Shown: piece after piece, positions 16,817 through 25,756 of the stretch
Position numbering within the stretch: position 1 is the first letter of the stretch
How the letters are laid out: the number at the start of each line of letters is the position of its first letter
Assembly: GCF_001423845.1 (NCBI RefSeq)
Contig: NZ_LMPM01000001.1
Coordinates: 109,259-173,258, forward strand
Length of the DNA stretch: 64,000 bases
Direction: 5' to 3'
From: Sphingomonas sp. Leaf357
GTDB taxonomy: Bacteria; Pseudomonadota; Alphaproteobacteria; Sphingomonadales; Sphingomonadaceae
Program-made: the position numbers and the translations under genes
Notes under the pieces: model-generated
What the model saw: only the letters and a program-made list of their open reading frames with translations
Database searches by the model: none
Told to the model about the DNA's origin: nothing

Positions 16817-17548
16817 CTAGACCTTCGGCATCGCCAGCGTGATGATCGACACGCCCGGCGACATCGGCACGCGACCGACCAAGTGCCGTTCCAGGCGGAA
16901 GATCGTTTCGAACAGGCTGTTCACCGCCTTGGGCGGCGGCGAATCGTCGCTGTCGTCGCGGCCGGTCATCCGGCCGAGCAGGCGGGCGGTGGCGGCGAGC
17001 GGGAAGAGCAGCGAGTTGAAGTAGCCGAGCTTCTTGGGCTCCAGACCGGCCTTACGGATCGCGGCGATCAGCGTCTTCTTCGAATAGCGCCGGTGGTGGT
17101 GATTGACCACGTCGTGCGCGCTCCACAGCCATTGATGCGCGGGAACGGTGATCAGGATCTTGCCGCCGGGCTTCAGGCAGCTCGCCATCGCCTTCAGCGC
17201 GGCGACGTCGTCCTCGATATGCTCGACCACGTCCAGCACAGCGATCAGATCATAGGCGCCGCGCTCCACCCCCGGCAGGATCGGCAGCGGCGCGGCGCTG
17301 ACGGCGCGGCCGAGACGCAGCGAGGCGATGTCGCGCGCGGCGGGATCGATCTCGATCGCGTCGACCGCACCGAAGCTCGCGAGCATCGGCAGATTGTGGC
17401 CGGTGCCGCAGCCGATCTCGAGAATGCGCGCCTGGTCGGGCAGGTTGCCCTCGCGCGTCAGATAATCGGCGAGGATGTCGCGGCGGGCGCGATACCACCA
17501 ATGGGTGGAATCATGCGCGGCCATGCGATCGTAGACGATTCTATCCAT
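16817..17548 (-). CDS. Class I SAM-dependent methyltransferase
   Basis: The protein has 243 residues. Motif I ILEIGCGTGHNLPML is followed by AIEIDP (motif II region), DLIAVLDVVEHIEDD and LKPGGKILITVPA (motif III). The N-terminal DRMAAHDSTHWWYRARRDIL resembles methyltransferases encoded with polyprenol-linked sugar pathways. The substrate is unknown. It follows gtrA by 14 bases on the same strand, so it probably acts on the same glycan or its lipid carrier. ATG at 17548 is chosen; an upstream in-frame ATG at about 17578 would overlap the gtrA end. Confidence 0.85.
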   Translation of the reverse strand: MDRIVYDRMAAHDSTHWWYRARRDILADYLTREGNLPDQARILEIGCGTGHNLPMLASFGAVDAIEIDPAARDIASLRLGRAVSAAPLPILPGVERGAYDLIAVLDVVEHIEDDVAALKAMASCLKPGGKILITVPAHQWLWSAHDVVNHHHRRYSKKTLIAAIRKAGLEPKKLGYFNSLLFPLAATARLLGRMTGRDDSDDSPPPKAVNSLFETIFRLERHLVGRVPMSPGVSIITLAMPKV

Positions 17549-17562
17549 CGATTTTGGCCATT

Positions 17563-17991
17563 TCAGCCGAATACCCATTGCCGGTTGAGCGCGAAGGTCG
17601 CGATCGGCGTGACCAGCAAGACCGGGATCAGCGGGACCCAGTTCGGCTGATGGAACGGCCCGGTCAGAATCCAGGTGAACAGCGCGTTGAGCACCAGCCC
17701 GAAACCCTGCACCGCAATGAACTTCGCGTGCTGCCTGCCGCTCGTGTCGCGCGTGCCATGCCCCTTGAAGCTCCACGCGCTGTGGAGGAAGAAACCCGCG
17801 ACCACCGCGACGGCGAAGGCGAACGGCACGGCGAACACCGCATGCTTGGGCGCGAAGACATGCGCCGACAGCGGCAGATACACCGCGGTGTAGATCGCGG
17901 TCGAGATGACACCGGCGATGGCGAAGCGGATCAGCTGGCCGAGCATTCCGCTCGCCCTGAGGCTATCGAACTGTCTGATGATCCCGTTCAC
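17563..17991 (-). CDS. GtrA-family membrane protein
   Basis: The protein has 142 residues and four predicted transmembrane helices (LIRFAIAGVISTAIYTAVYLPL, VPFAFAVAVVAGFFLHSAWSF, FIAVQGFGLVLNALFTWIL, VPLIPVLLVTPIATFALNRQWVF). The conserved F(T/S)xN/HSxWSF and FxxNRxWVF patterns are typical of the GtrA family, thought to flip undecaprenyl-phosphate-linked sugars to the periplasmic side. It is the first gene of a two-gene unit with the methyltransferase and is divergent from the GT-C-like gene at 18051. Confidence 0.88.
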   Translation of the reverse strand: MNGIIRQFDSLRASGMLGQLIRFAIAGVISTAIYTAVYLPLSAHVFAPKHAVFAVPFAFAVAVVAGFFLHSAWSFKGHGTRDTSGRQHAKFIAVQGFGLVLNALFTWILTGPFHQPNWVPLIPVLLVTPIATFALNRQWVFG

Positions 17992-18050
17992 GCGTGTCTT
18001 GCCCTTTACGCGGGCCGCACTAGAGCGCGGACGGGGGCGAGGAAAGCATT

Positions 18051-19871
18051 TTGAACGATAGCGTAAAATCCGGCGTGCAGTTGCGAGAGGAACTCGACCG
18101 CCACTGGCTGCGCCTGACGATGATCGCGTGGGGCCTGCTGGTCCTGTGGTATCTGTTCGATCGCTGGAACGCGATCCACTGGCTGTCGCTGGGCGATACG
18201 GACGACAATATGCGCCTGGCGCAGGTGCGCGCCTTGCTCGACGGGCAGGGCTGGTACGACCTGCGCCAGTACCGGCTCAGCCCGCCCCGGGGCTTCGACA
18301 TCCATTGGAGCCGCATCGTCGATCTGCCGATCGCGGCAATGATTTTGCTGCTGCGCCCGTTCTTCGGCACGGGCGAGGCGGAGCGGCTGGCGTGCGGCGT
18401 CGCGCCGCTGCTGCCGCTGTCGATCGCGATGATCGGTTTGGCCGCGACGGTGCGGCGATTGGTCAGCCCGGTCGCTTGGCCAATGGCGATCGTGTTCCTG
18501 ATCGGCGCCACCGCGACGATGCTGATGTTCATGCCCGACCGCGTCGATCATCACGGCTGGCAGCTCGCGATGCTCAGCCTGACGGTGGCCGGCCTGTCCG
18601 ATCCGCGGCAGGCACGCGGCGGGGCGATCGTCGGCTGCGCCAGCGCCTTCTCGCTCAGCATCGGGCTGGAGATGCTGCCTTATGCCGCGATGGCCGGCGC
18701 GATCATCGGCCTGCGCTGGGTGTGGGACCGGGCCGAGGCGCAGCGGCTGATGGTCTATGCGCTGACGCTCGCGGCAGGTAGCGCGATCGGCTTCGTGCTG
18801 TTCGCCTCCAACGCCAATCAGGTATTGCGCTGCGATGCGCTGACGCCGGTGTGGCTGAGCGTTATGGTGGTCGGCGGGGCGTTCCTGTTCGCGATGGGAC
18901 GGTTCGGCCCGGCGGCGCGCTGGCAACGGCTCGTACTGGCGCTGATCGCCGCCGGGATCGTCGGCGGCGGGTTCGGCTGGCTGTTCCCGCAATGCCTAGG
19001 CCGGCCGGAACAGGTGTCGCCCGAACTGGCGCGCACCTGGCTCGACAACGTCAAGGAAGCGAAGCCGGTCTACCAGCACCCGTTCCGCATGGCCTTCACG
19101 ATCGTCGCGCTGCCGGTGATCGGGATCCTCGGCGCGGCGATCGCGACGTGGCGCGCGCGGCGTGCGCCGAACATCACCGGCTGGGTGCCGGTGCTGATGT
19201 TCGTGGCCTTCGCCGGCGCGATGCTGCTGTGGCAGACCCGCGCGGGGCCGGCGGCGCAGTTGCTCGCGGTGCCGGGCGCGGTGGCCCTGGCGTGGGTCAT
19301 TCTCCCCTGGTGCCTGAATTCGAAATCGATGCTGATCCGCGTGTTCGGCACCGTGATCGCGTTCCTGGTCGTGTCGGGCATGTTCGTCGGCTACGTGCTG
19401 AAGCCGATCGATTTCACGCTGTTCGGACACCGCTTCGCCTATCAGGTCGCGCCGGCCAGCAAGCGGACCAACGTCGTCAACCGCTCGACCGGCCTGTGCA
19501 TGACGCTGCCGGCGATGAAGCCGCTGGACCGCTATCCGAAACAGACGATCATGACGTTCGTCGATCTCGGCCCGCGCCTGATCGTGCTGACGCATCACGA
19601 TGCGATCGCCGGGCCGTATCATCGCAACGGCGAACAGATTCTCGACGTGCAGCACGCGTTCTCGCGAACGCCGGAGAATTTCCGCGCGATCGCCCGCAAA
19701 TATGGCGCGACGATGCTGCTGGTGTGCCCGAACATGGCCGAATCGACCGTGTACCGCGCGCGCAATCCGGGTGGATTCTACGACCAGCTGGCGCATGGGA
19801 AGACACCGGTTTGGCTGGAGCAATTGCCGTTGCCGGCCAAGTCTCCATTCCGGCTGTGGCGGATCAGGTGA
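18051..19871 (+). CDS. Polytopic membrane protein, GT-C glycosyltransferase-like
   Basis: The protein has 606 residues from a TTG at 18051, chosen because GAGGAAAG lies seven bases upstream and no ATG fits. It has about ten to twelve hydrophobic helices and a soluble C-terminal portion of about 150 residues. After the first helix comes the acidic loop LGDTDDNMRLAQVRALLDGQGWYDLRQYRL, and later PDRVDHHGWQ; an acidic motif in the first periplasmic loop is a feature of GT-C enzymes using polyprenol-linked donors. I infer that it transfers the sugar flipped by GtrA, but no specific family assignment is certain. Confidence 0.65.
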   Translation: MNDSVKSGVQLREELDRHWLRLTMIAWGLLVLWYLFDRWNAIHWLSLGDTDDNMRLAQVRALLDGQGWYDLRQYRLSPPRGFDIHWSRIVDLPIAAMILLLRPFFGTGEAERLACGVAPLLPLSIAMIGLAATVRRLVSPVAWPMAIVFLIGATATMLMFMPDRVDHHGWQLAMLSLTVAGLSDPRQARGGAIVGCASAFSLSIGLEMLPYAAMAGAIIGLRWVWDRAEAQRLMVYALTLAAGSAIGFVLFASNANQVLRCDALTPVWLSVMVVGGAFLFAMGRFGPAARWQRLVLALIAAGIVGGGFGWLFPQCLGRPEQVSPELARTWLDNVKEAKPVYQHPFRMAFTIVALPVIGILGAAIATWRARRAPNITGWVPVLMFVAFAGAMLLWQTRAGPAAQLLAVPGAVALAWVILPWCLNSKSMLIRVFGTVIAFLVVSGMFVGYVLKPIDFTLFGHRFAYQVAPASKRTNVVNRSTGLCMTLPAMKPLDRYPKQTIMTFVDLGPRLIVLTHHDAIAGPYHRNGEQILDVQHAFSRTPENFRAIARKYGATMLLVCPNMAESTVYRARNPGGFYDQLAHGKTPVWLEQLPLPAKSPFRLWRIR

Positions 19872-19898
19872 GGCTCGAACGCTTTCCGGGAATACTGC

Positions 19899-20005
19899 CG
19901 TCATCCCGGACGCGATCCGGGATCCAACGGGCGGCAAGCCACGGCGTAGAACCGTGAGGATCGCCCGTGCGGCACGTTGGATCCCGGATCAAGTCCGGGA
20001 TGACG
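19899..20005. repeat. Paired palindromic repeat, ATCCCGGA family
   Basis: The arms GTCATCCCGGA-cgcg-ATCCGGGATCC (19900-19925) and GGATCCCGGA-tcaa-GTCCGGGATGAC (19979-20004) lie inverted between the GT-C-like gene and marC, which converge here. It is probably the same superfamily as the CACCCCGGAC elements at 16685, 34301 and 47324, with T in place of C at a few stem positions. A shared transcription-end role is possible. Confidence 0.85.
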
Positions 20006-20032
20006 ACCTTTGGAACGGCGCGCGATAACCGA

Positions 20033-20653
20033 TCAGGTCAGGCTGATGCGGATTCCGTCGATCACGAACTGCACCGCAAGCGCGGCGAGCAGCACGCCGA
20101 GCAGGCGCGTGATCACCGCCTCGATCTTCGCGCCCAGCACGCGCATGATCGGCCCGGCGGCGAGCAATGCCAGCAGCGTCAGCAACAGGATCGTTGCCAG
20201 CGACCCCAAGACGACGAGCGACGCTTCCAGCCCCTGGGTGCGCCCCATCAGCAGCATGACCGAGGCGATCGATCCCGGCCCGGCGATCATCGGCATCGCC
20301 ATCGGGAAGATCGAGACGTCCTCCACTTCGGGCGTCGCGGCGACCTTTGCGGCGCGATCCTCGCGTCGTTCGGTGCGTTTTTCGAACACCATTTCCAGCG
20401 CGATCAGGAACAGCATGATGCCGCCCGCGATCCGGAACGACGCGAGGTTGATGCCGAGGCCCTTCAGCAACGCCTCGCCGAACAGCGCGAAGACCAAAAG
20501 GATCGCGCTCGCCACCAGCACCGCGCGCACCGCCATCCCCCGGCGCTGCACGGCGCTCGCGCCCGTTGTCAGCCCGGCGTAGATCGGCGCACAGCCGGGC
20601 GGATCGATCACCACGAAGAAGGTGATCAGCGACGAGATGTAGAGTTCGATCAT
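20033..20653 (-). CDS. MarC-family integral membrane protein
   Basis: The protein has 206 residues and six hydrophobic helices. It starts MIELYISSLITFFVVIDPPGCAPIY, the family hallmark. Later come FRIAGGIMLFLIALEMVF and FPMAMPMIAGPGSIASVMLL, where the P-M-x-x-GPG motif is diagnostic. It was once linked to multiple antibiotic resistance in E. coli, but that role was not upheld; function is unknown. It follows folD by seven bases on the same strand. Confidence 0.92.
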   Translation of the reverse strand: MIELYISSLITFFVVIDPPGCAPIYAGLTTGASAVQRRGMAVRAVLVASAILLVFALFGEALLKGLGINLASFRIAGGIMLFLIALEMVFEKRTERREDRAAKVAATPEVEDVSIFPMAMPMIAGPGSIASVMLLMGRTQGLEASLVVLGSLATILLLTLLALLAAGPIMRVLGAKIEAVITRLLGVLLAALAVQFVIDGIRISLT

Positions 20654-20660
20654 GTCAGTA

Positions 20661-21536
20661 TTATAGGCCGGACGGGTCGAACGGCACGCCGTCGCGGCGG
20701 TGCGCCGAGATCAGCGTGTTGCGCAGCAGGCACGCGATCGTCATCGGGCCGACGCCGCCCGGCACCGGCGTCACCGCGCGCGCCACGCTCATCGCGCCGG
20801 CGAAATCGACATCGCCGACCAGCCCGGCTTCGGTGCGGTTGATGCCGACGTCGATCACGGTCGCGCCGGGCTTGATCCACTCGCCCTTGATCATTTCCGG
20901 CCGCCCGACCGCCGCGACGACGATATCGGCGCGCGCGACCACGCTGGCCAGATCGCGCGTGCGCGAATGCGCGACCGTCACGGTGCAGCTTTCGGCGATC
21001 AGCAATTGCGCCATCGGCTTGCCGACGATGTTCGAGCGCCCGATCACCACCGCGTCCAGCCCCGCGAGATCGCCGAGCGTATCCTTGAGGAGCATGACGC
21101 AGCCATAGGGCGTGCACGGCACGAAGCCGTCCAGCCCGGTCGCCAGCCGCCCGGCATTGACCGGGTGGAAGCCGTCGACATCCTTTTCGGGATCGATCCG
21201 GATCGTCACCAGCCGCTCGTCGATGTGCGGCGGCAGCGGCAGCTGGACGAGGATGCCGTCGATTTGCGGATCGCCGTTCAGCGTATCGATCAGCGCGAGC
21301 AGATCGTCCTGATCGACATCGGCGGGCAGACGATGCTCGAAGCTTTGCATTCCCGCCTCGCGAGTCGCCTTGCCCTTGGAGCGGACATAGACCGCGCTTG
21401 CCGCATCCTCGCCGACCAGCACGACGGCTAGGCCGGGCACGCGCCCGCTGACCGCGTGAAAGGCCGCGACCCGTTCGCCGATCCGCCCGCGCAGGCGCGC
21501 GGCGAAGGCCTTTCCATCGATAATCTCTGCGCTCAT
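20661..21536 (-). CDS. folD: Methylenetetrahydrofolate dehydrogenase / methenyltetrahydrofolate cyclohydrolase
   Basis: This bifunctional one-carbon enzyme interconverts methylene-, methenyl- and formyl-tetrahydrofolate with NADP+. It has 291 residues. Motifs: [25 protein letters not shown] with the catalytic Lys, [25 protein letters not shown], the proline-rich [28 protein letters not shown] and the final [19 protein letters not shown]. The start is at [11 protein letters not shown]. Identification is secure. Confidence 0.97.
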   Translation of the reverse strand: MSAEIIDGKAFAARLRGRIGERVAAFHAVSGRVPGLAVVLVGEDAASAVYVRSKGKATREAGMQSFEHRLPADVDQDDLLALIDTLNGDPQIDGILVQLPLPPHIDERLVTIRIDPEKDVDGFHPVNAGRLATGLDGFVPCTPYGCVMLLKDTLGDLAGLDAVVIGRSNIVGKPMAQLLIAESCTVTVAHSRTRDLASVVARADIVVAAVGRPEMIKGEWIKPGATVIDVGINRTEAGLVGDVDFAGAMSVARAVTPVPGGVGPMTIACLLRNTLISAHRRDGVPFDPSGL

Positions 21537-21575
21537 GGCGCCGCCTCATAGAGCGGCGCGCGCGTCTTCGCTACC

Positions 21576-21881
21576 TCAGGCGGTGGGGACGGGATAGAAT
21601 TGCACCGCCAGCGAGGGGATGACGATGTTCATCAGGATGTAGAGGATCAGCAGCACGACCAGAGGCGACAGATCGAGCGCGCCGAAATCGGGCAGGATGC
21701 GCCGGATCGGTCGGTACAGCGGCTCGGTCATGCGTCGCAGCGCCTCCCACACGGTGCGCACCATATCGTTGGACGTGTTGATCACGTTGAAGGCGATCAG
21801 CCAGGACAGGATCGCCTGGATGATGATGATCCACCAGACGACGTTCAGGAGCACCATGACGATACGCAGGATGACGAGCAA
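21576..21881 (-). CDS. YggT-family membrane protein
   Basis: The protein has 101 residues from a TTG at 21881 (preceded by GGAGAC); an ATG at 21857 is an alternative. Two hydrophobic segments, VLLNVVWWIIIIQAILSWLI and LVVLLILYILMNIVI, are separated by NDMVRTVWEALRRMTEPLYRPIRRILP, the conserved YggT loop. The family is widespread, often near cell-division or pyrroline-reductase genes, with suggested roles in osmotic adaptation or division. It lies 39 bases upstream of folD. Confidence 0.9.
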   Translation of the reverse strand: MLVILRIVMVLLNVVWWIIIIQAILSWLIAFNVINTSNDMVRTVWEALRRMTEPLYRPIRRILPDFGALDLSPLVVLLILYILMNIVIPSLAVQFYPVPTA

Positions 21882-21975
21882 TGACGGTCTCCGGATAGGC
21901 CTTGTCGTTCCCCGATAGCGCATGCGGCCATCGGGGAACAACACCTTCGCGTCATTTGCCGCGGCGCGCGGTCCG

Positions 21976-22329
21976 TCAGACGGTGGCGAAGGCCCGGATC
22001 TTGCCCGGAACGGCGCAGTGCGCGGGCGTCAGGATGCGTTCGGCGACGCTCACGACCGCGACATGGCCACGCGCGCGCGCCTCTTCCGGGCCGGCGGGCA
22101 GCGGATCGGCACGGCGCAGCTTGGCGACGGCGCGGCGATCCAGGCTGTCCTCGCCCGACGATCCGACGACGCGGATGTCGGCGATGCCGCCATCGGGATA
22201 GACCTTGAAGGCGAGCATCACGACGCCGGTGCGGTAGCGGTGTTCGGGGCTCATCGGATCCTGCGCGGTGGCGCGGGCGATGGCATTGGCGAGATCGGCG
22301 ATCCAGCGGTTCAGATCATCGGCGGGCAT
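21976..22329 (-). CDS. TonB C-terminal-like domain protein without a membrane anchor
   Basis: The protein has 117 residues. The segment HRYRTGVVMLAFKVYPDGGIADIRVVGSSGEDSLDRRAVAKLRRADPLPAG matches the beta-alpha-beta pattern of the TonB/TolA C-terminal domain (V.v.f.v..dG.v.d..v..SSG...LD.aA....r). There is no N-terminal transmembrane helix, proline-rich spacer or signal peptide, so it cannot act as a normal TonB energy transducer. It may be a truncated relative or a cytoplasmic adaptor. A His- and Cys-containing tail (TPAHCAVPGKIRA) follows. Confidence 0.7.
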   Translation of the reverse strand: MPADDLNRWIADLANAIARATAQDPMSPEHRYRTGVVMLAFKVYPDGGIADIRVVGSSGEDSLDRRAVAKLRRADPLPAGPEEARARGHVAVVSVAERILTPAHCAVPGKIRAFATV

Positions 22330-22424
22330 GAGGGGGCACTCCTGCTTCGGGGATCTGCAGGATACGCCGCCGATGTGATGCTTACGCTACCGCAGGGTTA
22401 CCGTTTGGCGACAGCGGGATGCGC

Positions 22425-23324
22425 TCAGCGATGCACGAGCGTGCCCGCGCCCTCGCGGGTGAAGATCTCCAGCAGCATGCCGTGCGGCACGCGGCCGTCG
22501 ATGATCACCGCCGCATCCACCCCGGCCTCGACCGCGGTGACGCAGGTTTCCAGCTTCGGGATCATGCCGCCGGTGACGGTGCCGTCGGCGCGCAGCTCGG
22601 CGATCCGCGCAGGGTCGAGATCGGTGAGCAGTTCGCCCTGCTTGTCGAGCACGCCGACCACGTCGGTGAGCAGGAAGAAGCGCGACGCGCCCAGCGCCGC
22701 CGCGATCGCGCCGGCCATCGTATCGGCGTTGATGTTGTAGGTGTGCCCGTCCGCGCCGATCGCGATCGGCGCGATCACCGGGATGATCCCGGCGGCGGAC
22801 AGGGTGTCGATGATCCGCCGGTCGACGCCGACGGGTTCGCCGACGAACCCGAGATCGACATGCCGTTCGATCCCCTGCAGCTTGTCCGGCGTGCTGCGCT
22901 CGACCTTCTCGGCGGTGACGAAGCCGGCATCCTTGCCCGACAGCCCGACCGCGCGGCCGCCGGCCTGGCCGATCCAGCCGACGATTTCCTTGTTGATGCT
23001 GCCGGCGAGGACCATCTCGGCGATCTGCGCGGTCTCGGCATCCGTCACGCGCAGGCCATCGACGAAGCGCGATTCGACGCCGAGCCGCTTGAGCATCGCG
23101 CCGATCTGCGGCCCCCCGCCATGCACGACGACCGGGTTGATGCCGACCGCCTTGAGCAGCACGACATCCTCGGCGAAGTCGCGCTGCAATTCCGGGCTGC
23201 CCATCGCGTGGCCGCCATATTTCACGACGAAGGTCTGCCCGGCGTAGCGCTGCAGATAGGGCAGCGCCTCGACGAGCGTTTCGGCCTTGGCGAGGAGCGC
23301 CGGCGCGGGAGTGTGATCGGTCAT
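22425..23324 (-). CDS. argB: Acetylglutamate kinase
   Basis: ArgB phosphorylates N-acetyl-L-glutamate, the second step of arginine synthesis. It has 299 residues. Motifs: [59 protein letters not shown] and [18 protein letters not shown]. The start MTDHTPAP at 23324 is followed by the usual N-terminal helix [17 protein letters not shown] of arginine-inhibited hexameric forms, so feedback by arginine is likely. Nothing else of the pathway is adjacent. Confidence 0.96.
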   Translation of the reverse strand: MTDHTPAPALLAKAETLVEALPYLQRYAGQTFVVKYGGHAMGSPELQRDFAEDVVLLKAVGINPVVVHGGGPQIGAMLKRLGVESRFVDGLRVTDAETAQIAEMVLAGSINKEIVGWIGQAGGRAVGLSGKDAGFVTAEKVERSTPDKLQGIERHVDLGFVGEPVGVDRRIIDTLSAAGIIPVIAPIAIGADGHTYNINADTMAGAIAAALGASRFFLLTDVVGVLDKQGELLTDLDPARIAELRADGTVTGGMIPKLETCVTAVEAGVDAAVIIDGRVPHGMLLEIFTREGAGTLVHR

Positions 23325-23572
23325 GGGCTGCCTATTATGCGATACTCGCGCGAACCCCAACCCCAAGTGCCGTCCGTCCTGCGCCTGTCGCAGGACCGCC
23401 TTTCTTCCCGGCGGCAGAAAGGAAGGGCAGTGCTTCGACAAGCTCGGCACAGCCGGGAATGGGACTGGGCCGCGCTCCTCTAACGTCACCCCAGCGAAGG
23501 CTGGGGTCTCGGTGGGGCGGGCGCACTGCGCGCCTCCGGGAGATCCCAGCCTGCGCTGGGATGACGGGAAGT
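23325..23572. repeat. Intergenic stretch with a degenerate and an intact paired repeat
   Basis: Two elements fill this gap. Bases 23370-23455 hold a worn copy of the TTCGACAAGCTC family (CAGTGCTTCGACAAGCTCGG at 23429-23448 with a mutated left arm). Bases 23484-23567 hold an intact doublet of the CCCAGC family, GTCACCCCAGC-gaag-GCTGGGGTC and GATCCCAGC-ctgc-GCTGGGATGAC. No gene is visible. Confidence 0.8.
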
Positions 23573-24250
23573 TCAGGCCATCCGGTCCAGCCGTCGCCCG
23601 ATCGCGACGACGAGATAAATCAGTGGCGGCACGAGCAGGACCGACAGCGTTATCTTGGCGAGCATCTGTCCAGCGATCAGTTCGCCGATCGGGAAGACGC
23701 CGTAGAAAGCGATCGTCGCGAACAGCAAGGTATCGACGATCTGGCTGAGGACGCTGGCGCTCGCCGCGCGGAACCAGAGCAGCTTGCTGCCCTCGCGCCC
23801 CTTGAGCGCCGCGAAGATCGTCACGTTCAGCGTCTGGGAAATGCCATAGGCGACGATCCCGCCGAGCCAGATGCGCCACGTCGCCCCCAGCACCAGCTGG
23901 ATCGCATCGCGATTGGCGGGCTGCATATCGGGGGAAGCCGGCAGGATATGCACGATCCACGACAACAGGATCGATACGATCAACGGAATGAAGCCGATCC
24001 GGACGAGCTGATTGGCGACCTTCGGCCCATGCAATTCCGCGACCGCGCTCGATACGATGACGAGCAGAAGAAACGCGAAGATGCCGGCCTCGACCGCCAA
24101 AGGCCCCAGCCCGAAGATCGGCCCGATCGCCGACAATGGGCCAAGCGACACCTGCTTGTTGCCGAGTACGCCGGCAATACAGACCATGCCGCCATAGAAG
24201 ATCGAGAAGACGAAGAGCGAACGCGGCATCTTGAGGGTAGCGGTTTCCAT
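23573..24250 (-). CDS. Queuosine precursor transporter (YhhQ/VUT family)
   Basis: The protein has 225 residues and about six transmembrane helices. The N-terminal [26 protein letters not shown] and the later [23 protein letters not shown] and [28 protein letters not shown] match the YhhQ family, which imports queuosine precursors such as preQ0 or preQ1. The typical KW(Y/N)FRxxxSxxxSQxxDTxxF motif appears with small changes. It stands alone between repeats and the divergent nucleoside carrier. Confidence 0.88.
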   Translation of the reverse strand: METATLKMPRSLFVFSIFYGGMVCIAGVLGNKQVSLGPLSAIGPIFGLGPLAVEAGIFAFLLLVIVSSAVAELHGPKVANQLVRIGFIPLIVSILLSWIVHILPASPDMQPANRDAIQLVLGATWRIWLGGIVAYGISQTLNVTIFAALKGREGSKLLWFRAASASVLSQIVDTLLFATIAFYGVFPIGELIAGQMLAKITLSVLLVPPLIYLVVAIGRRLDRMA

Positions 24251-24385
24251 CGCGCCGACGCTACCGGTTCCGGGGCGCGCGTCAATCCGCTTGGGTGGCG
24301 CGGCTGGGGGTGCGGCGCACAAATCGGTTGCGGAATGCGTGCCAAAGCTGCGAAGCTTCGGCCAAAGCGGGGAATATTGAGTACG

Positions 24386-25717
24386 ATGAACAGGTTCTTG
24401 ATCGGTCTGGCAGGCATTGCCGTGATCCTCGGCATCGCGGTGCTGCTGTCGAGCGACCGGCGCGCGATCCGCCTGCGCGTGGTCGGCGCGGCGTTCGCGC
24501 TACAGGCCGGCATCGCCGTGCTCGTGCTCTATTCGAGCGCGGGCAAGATGATCCTCGGCGAAATGTCCGGCGGCGTCGCCAATCTGCTCGGCTATTCGCA
24601 GAAGGGCACCGAATTCCTGTTCGGCAAGATGGCCACGCCCGAAATCGGCGGCCAGAGCTTCGCCATCGCGGCGCTGCCGGTGATCATCTTCTTCGCCAGC
24701 CTGGTGTCGATCCTCTATTATCTGGGGTTGATGCAGCTGATCGTGCGCTGGGTGGGCGGGGCGATCGAATGGGTGATCGGCGTATCGAAGGTGGAATCGC
24801 TGTGCGCGGCGGCGAACATCTTCGTCGGGCAGAGCGAATCGCCGCTCGTCATCCGGCCGTATCTGGCGGGACTGACCCCGGCGCAATTGTTCACCGTGAT
24901 GACCAGCGGCATGGCCGGCGTGGCGGGCACCATCCTGGCCGCCTATGCGTCGATGGGCATTCGGATCGATTATCTGCTCGCCGCCAGCTTCATGGCCGCG
25001 CCGGGCGGCATCCTGATGGCGAAGATCATCATGCCCGACCGCGTCGTGCCGCCGGACGGGGAATTGCCGCTCGGCGACCTGCCCGACGAGGATCGCCAGA
25101 TCAAGCTCGCCGAGACGCGCAGCGGCGGGATCGGCCCGGCGGCGTTGATCGCCGAAAGCGTGCCCGGCGAACCGCTGCCCCAGGCCACGCACGACGAGGA
25201 GAAGCCGGCCAACATCATCATGGCCGCGGCGCAGGGCGCGCAGACCGGCGTGAAGCTGGCCGTCGCGGTCGGCGCGATGGTGCTGGCGTTCGTGGCGCTC
25301 GTGGCGCTCGCCAACGGCCTGCTCGGCGGCGTGGGCGCGTGGTTCGGCTATCCGCAGCTCAGCTTCCAGGGGCTGCTCGGCTATGTCTTCGCGCCGATCA
25401 TGTTCCTGCTCAACGTGCCGTGGAGCGAGGCGGGAATCGCCGGCGGGTTGTTCGGGCAGAAGATCGTGCTCAACGAATTCGTCGCCTATATTAGCCTCGG
25501 CGCGCAGAACGGCCTGAGCCCGCGGACGGTGGCGGTGGTGACCTTCTCGCTGTGCGGCTTCGCCAATTTCAGCTCGATCGCGATCCAGATGGCGGTGACG
25601 GGCAGCCTCGCCCCGAACCAGCGCCCGATGATCGCGCGGCTCGGCCTGCGCGCGCTGGCGGCGGGGAGCCTGGCCAACCTGATGTCGGCGGCGCTGGCCG
25701 GGTTGCTAATCGGGTAG
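24386..25717 (+). CDS. Concentrative nucleoside transporter (NupC/CNT family)
   Basis: The protein has 443 residues. Family blocks: GKMATPEIGGQSFAIAALPVIIFFASLVSILYYLG, the substrate-binding VSKVESLCAAANIFVGQSESPL, LTPAQLFTVMTSGMAGVAGTILAAYASMG and the C-terminal LNEFVAYISLG...SLCGFANFSSIAIQ. CNT carriers take up nucleosides with Na+ or H+. An internal charged loop of about 60 residues (LPLGDLPDEDRQIKLAETR to THDEEKPANI) is normal in proteobacterial forms. ATG at 24386 precedes MNRFLIGLAGIAVIL, the usual start. Confidence 0.93.
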   Translation: MNRFLIGLAGIAVILGIAVLLSSDRRAIRLRVVGAAFALQAGIAVLVLYSSAGKMILGEMSGGVANLLGYSQKGTEFLFGKMATPEIGGQSFAIAALPVIIFFASLVSILYYLGLMQLIVRWVGGAIEWVIGVSKVESLCAAANIFVGQSESPLVIRPYLAGLTPAQLFTVMTSGMAGVAGTILAAYASMGIRIDYLLAASFMAAPGGILMAKIIMPDRVVPPDGELPLGDLPDEDRQIKLAETRSGGIGPAALIAESVPGEPLPQATHDEEKPANIIMAAAQGAQTGVKLAVAVGAMVLAFVALVALANGLLGGVGAWFGYPQLSFQGLLGYVFAPIMFLLNVPWSEAGIAGGLFGQKIVLNEFVAYISLGAQNGLSPRTVAVVTFSLCGFANFSSIAIQMAVTGSLAPNQRPMIARLGLRALAAGSLANLMSAALAGLLIG

Positions 25718-25756
25718 GACGAACCGGGATGAGCGGCGGGGCTGACACCGGCGCCG

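Noticed and set aside
18051..19871. AcrB/RND efflux assignment for the 606-residue membrane protein
   Set aside because: No RND motifs, large periplasmic loops or duplicated halves are seen; length and the early acidic loop fit a GT-C-like enzyme better.
21976..22329. Functional TonB energy transducer
   Set aside because: The protein has no transmembrane anchor or proline-rich spacer, so only the C-terminal-like domain is claimed.
22425..23960. A longer frame extending argB upstream through the repeats
   Set aside because: The extension is translated from dispersed repeats and antisense of the transporter gene; MTDHTPAP at 23324 gives the normal ArgB N-terminus.
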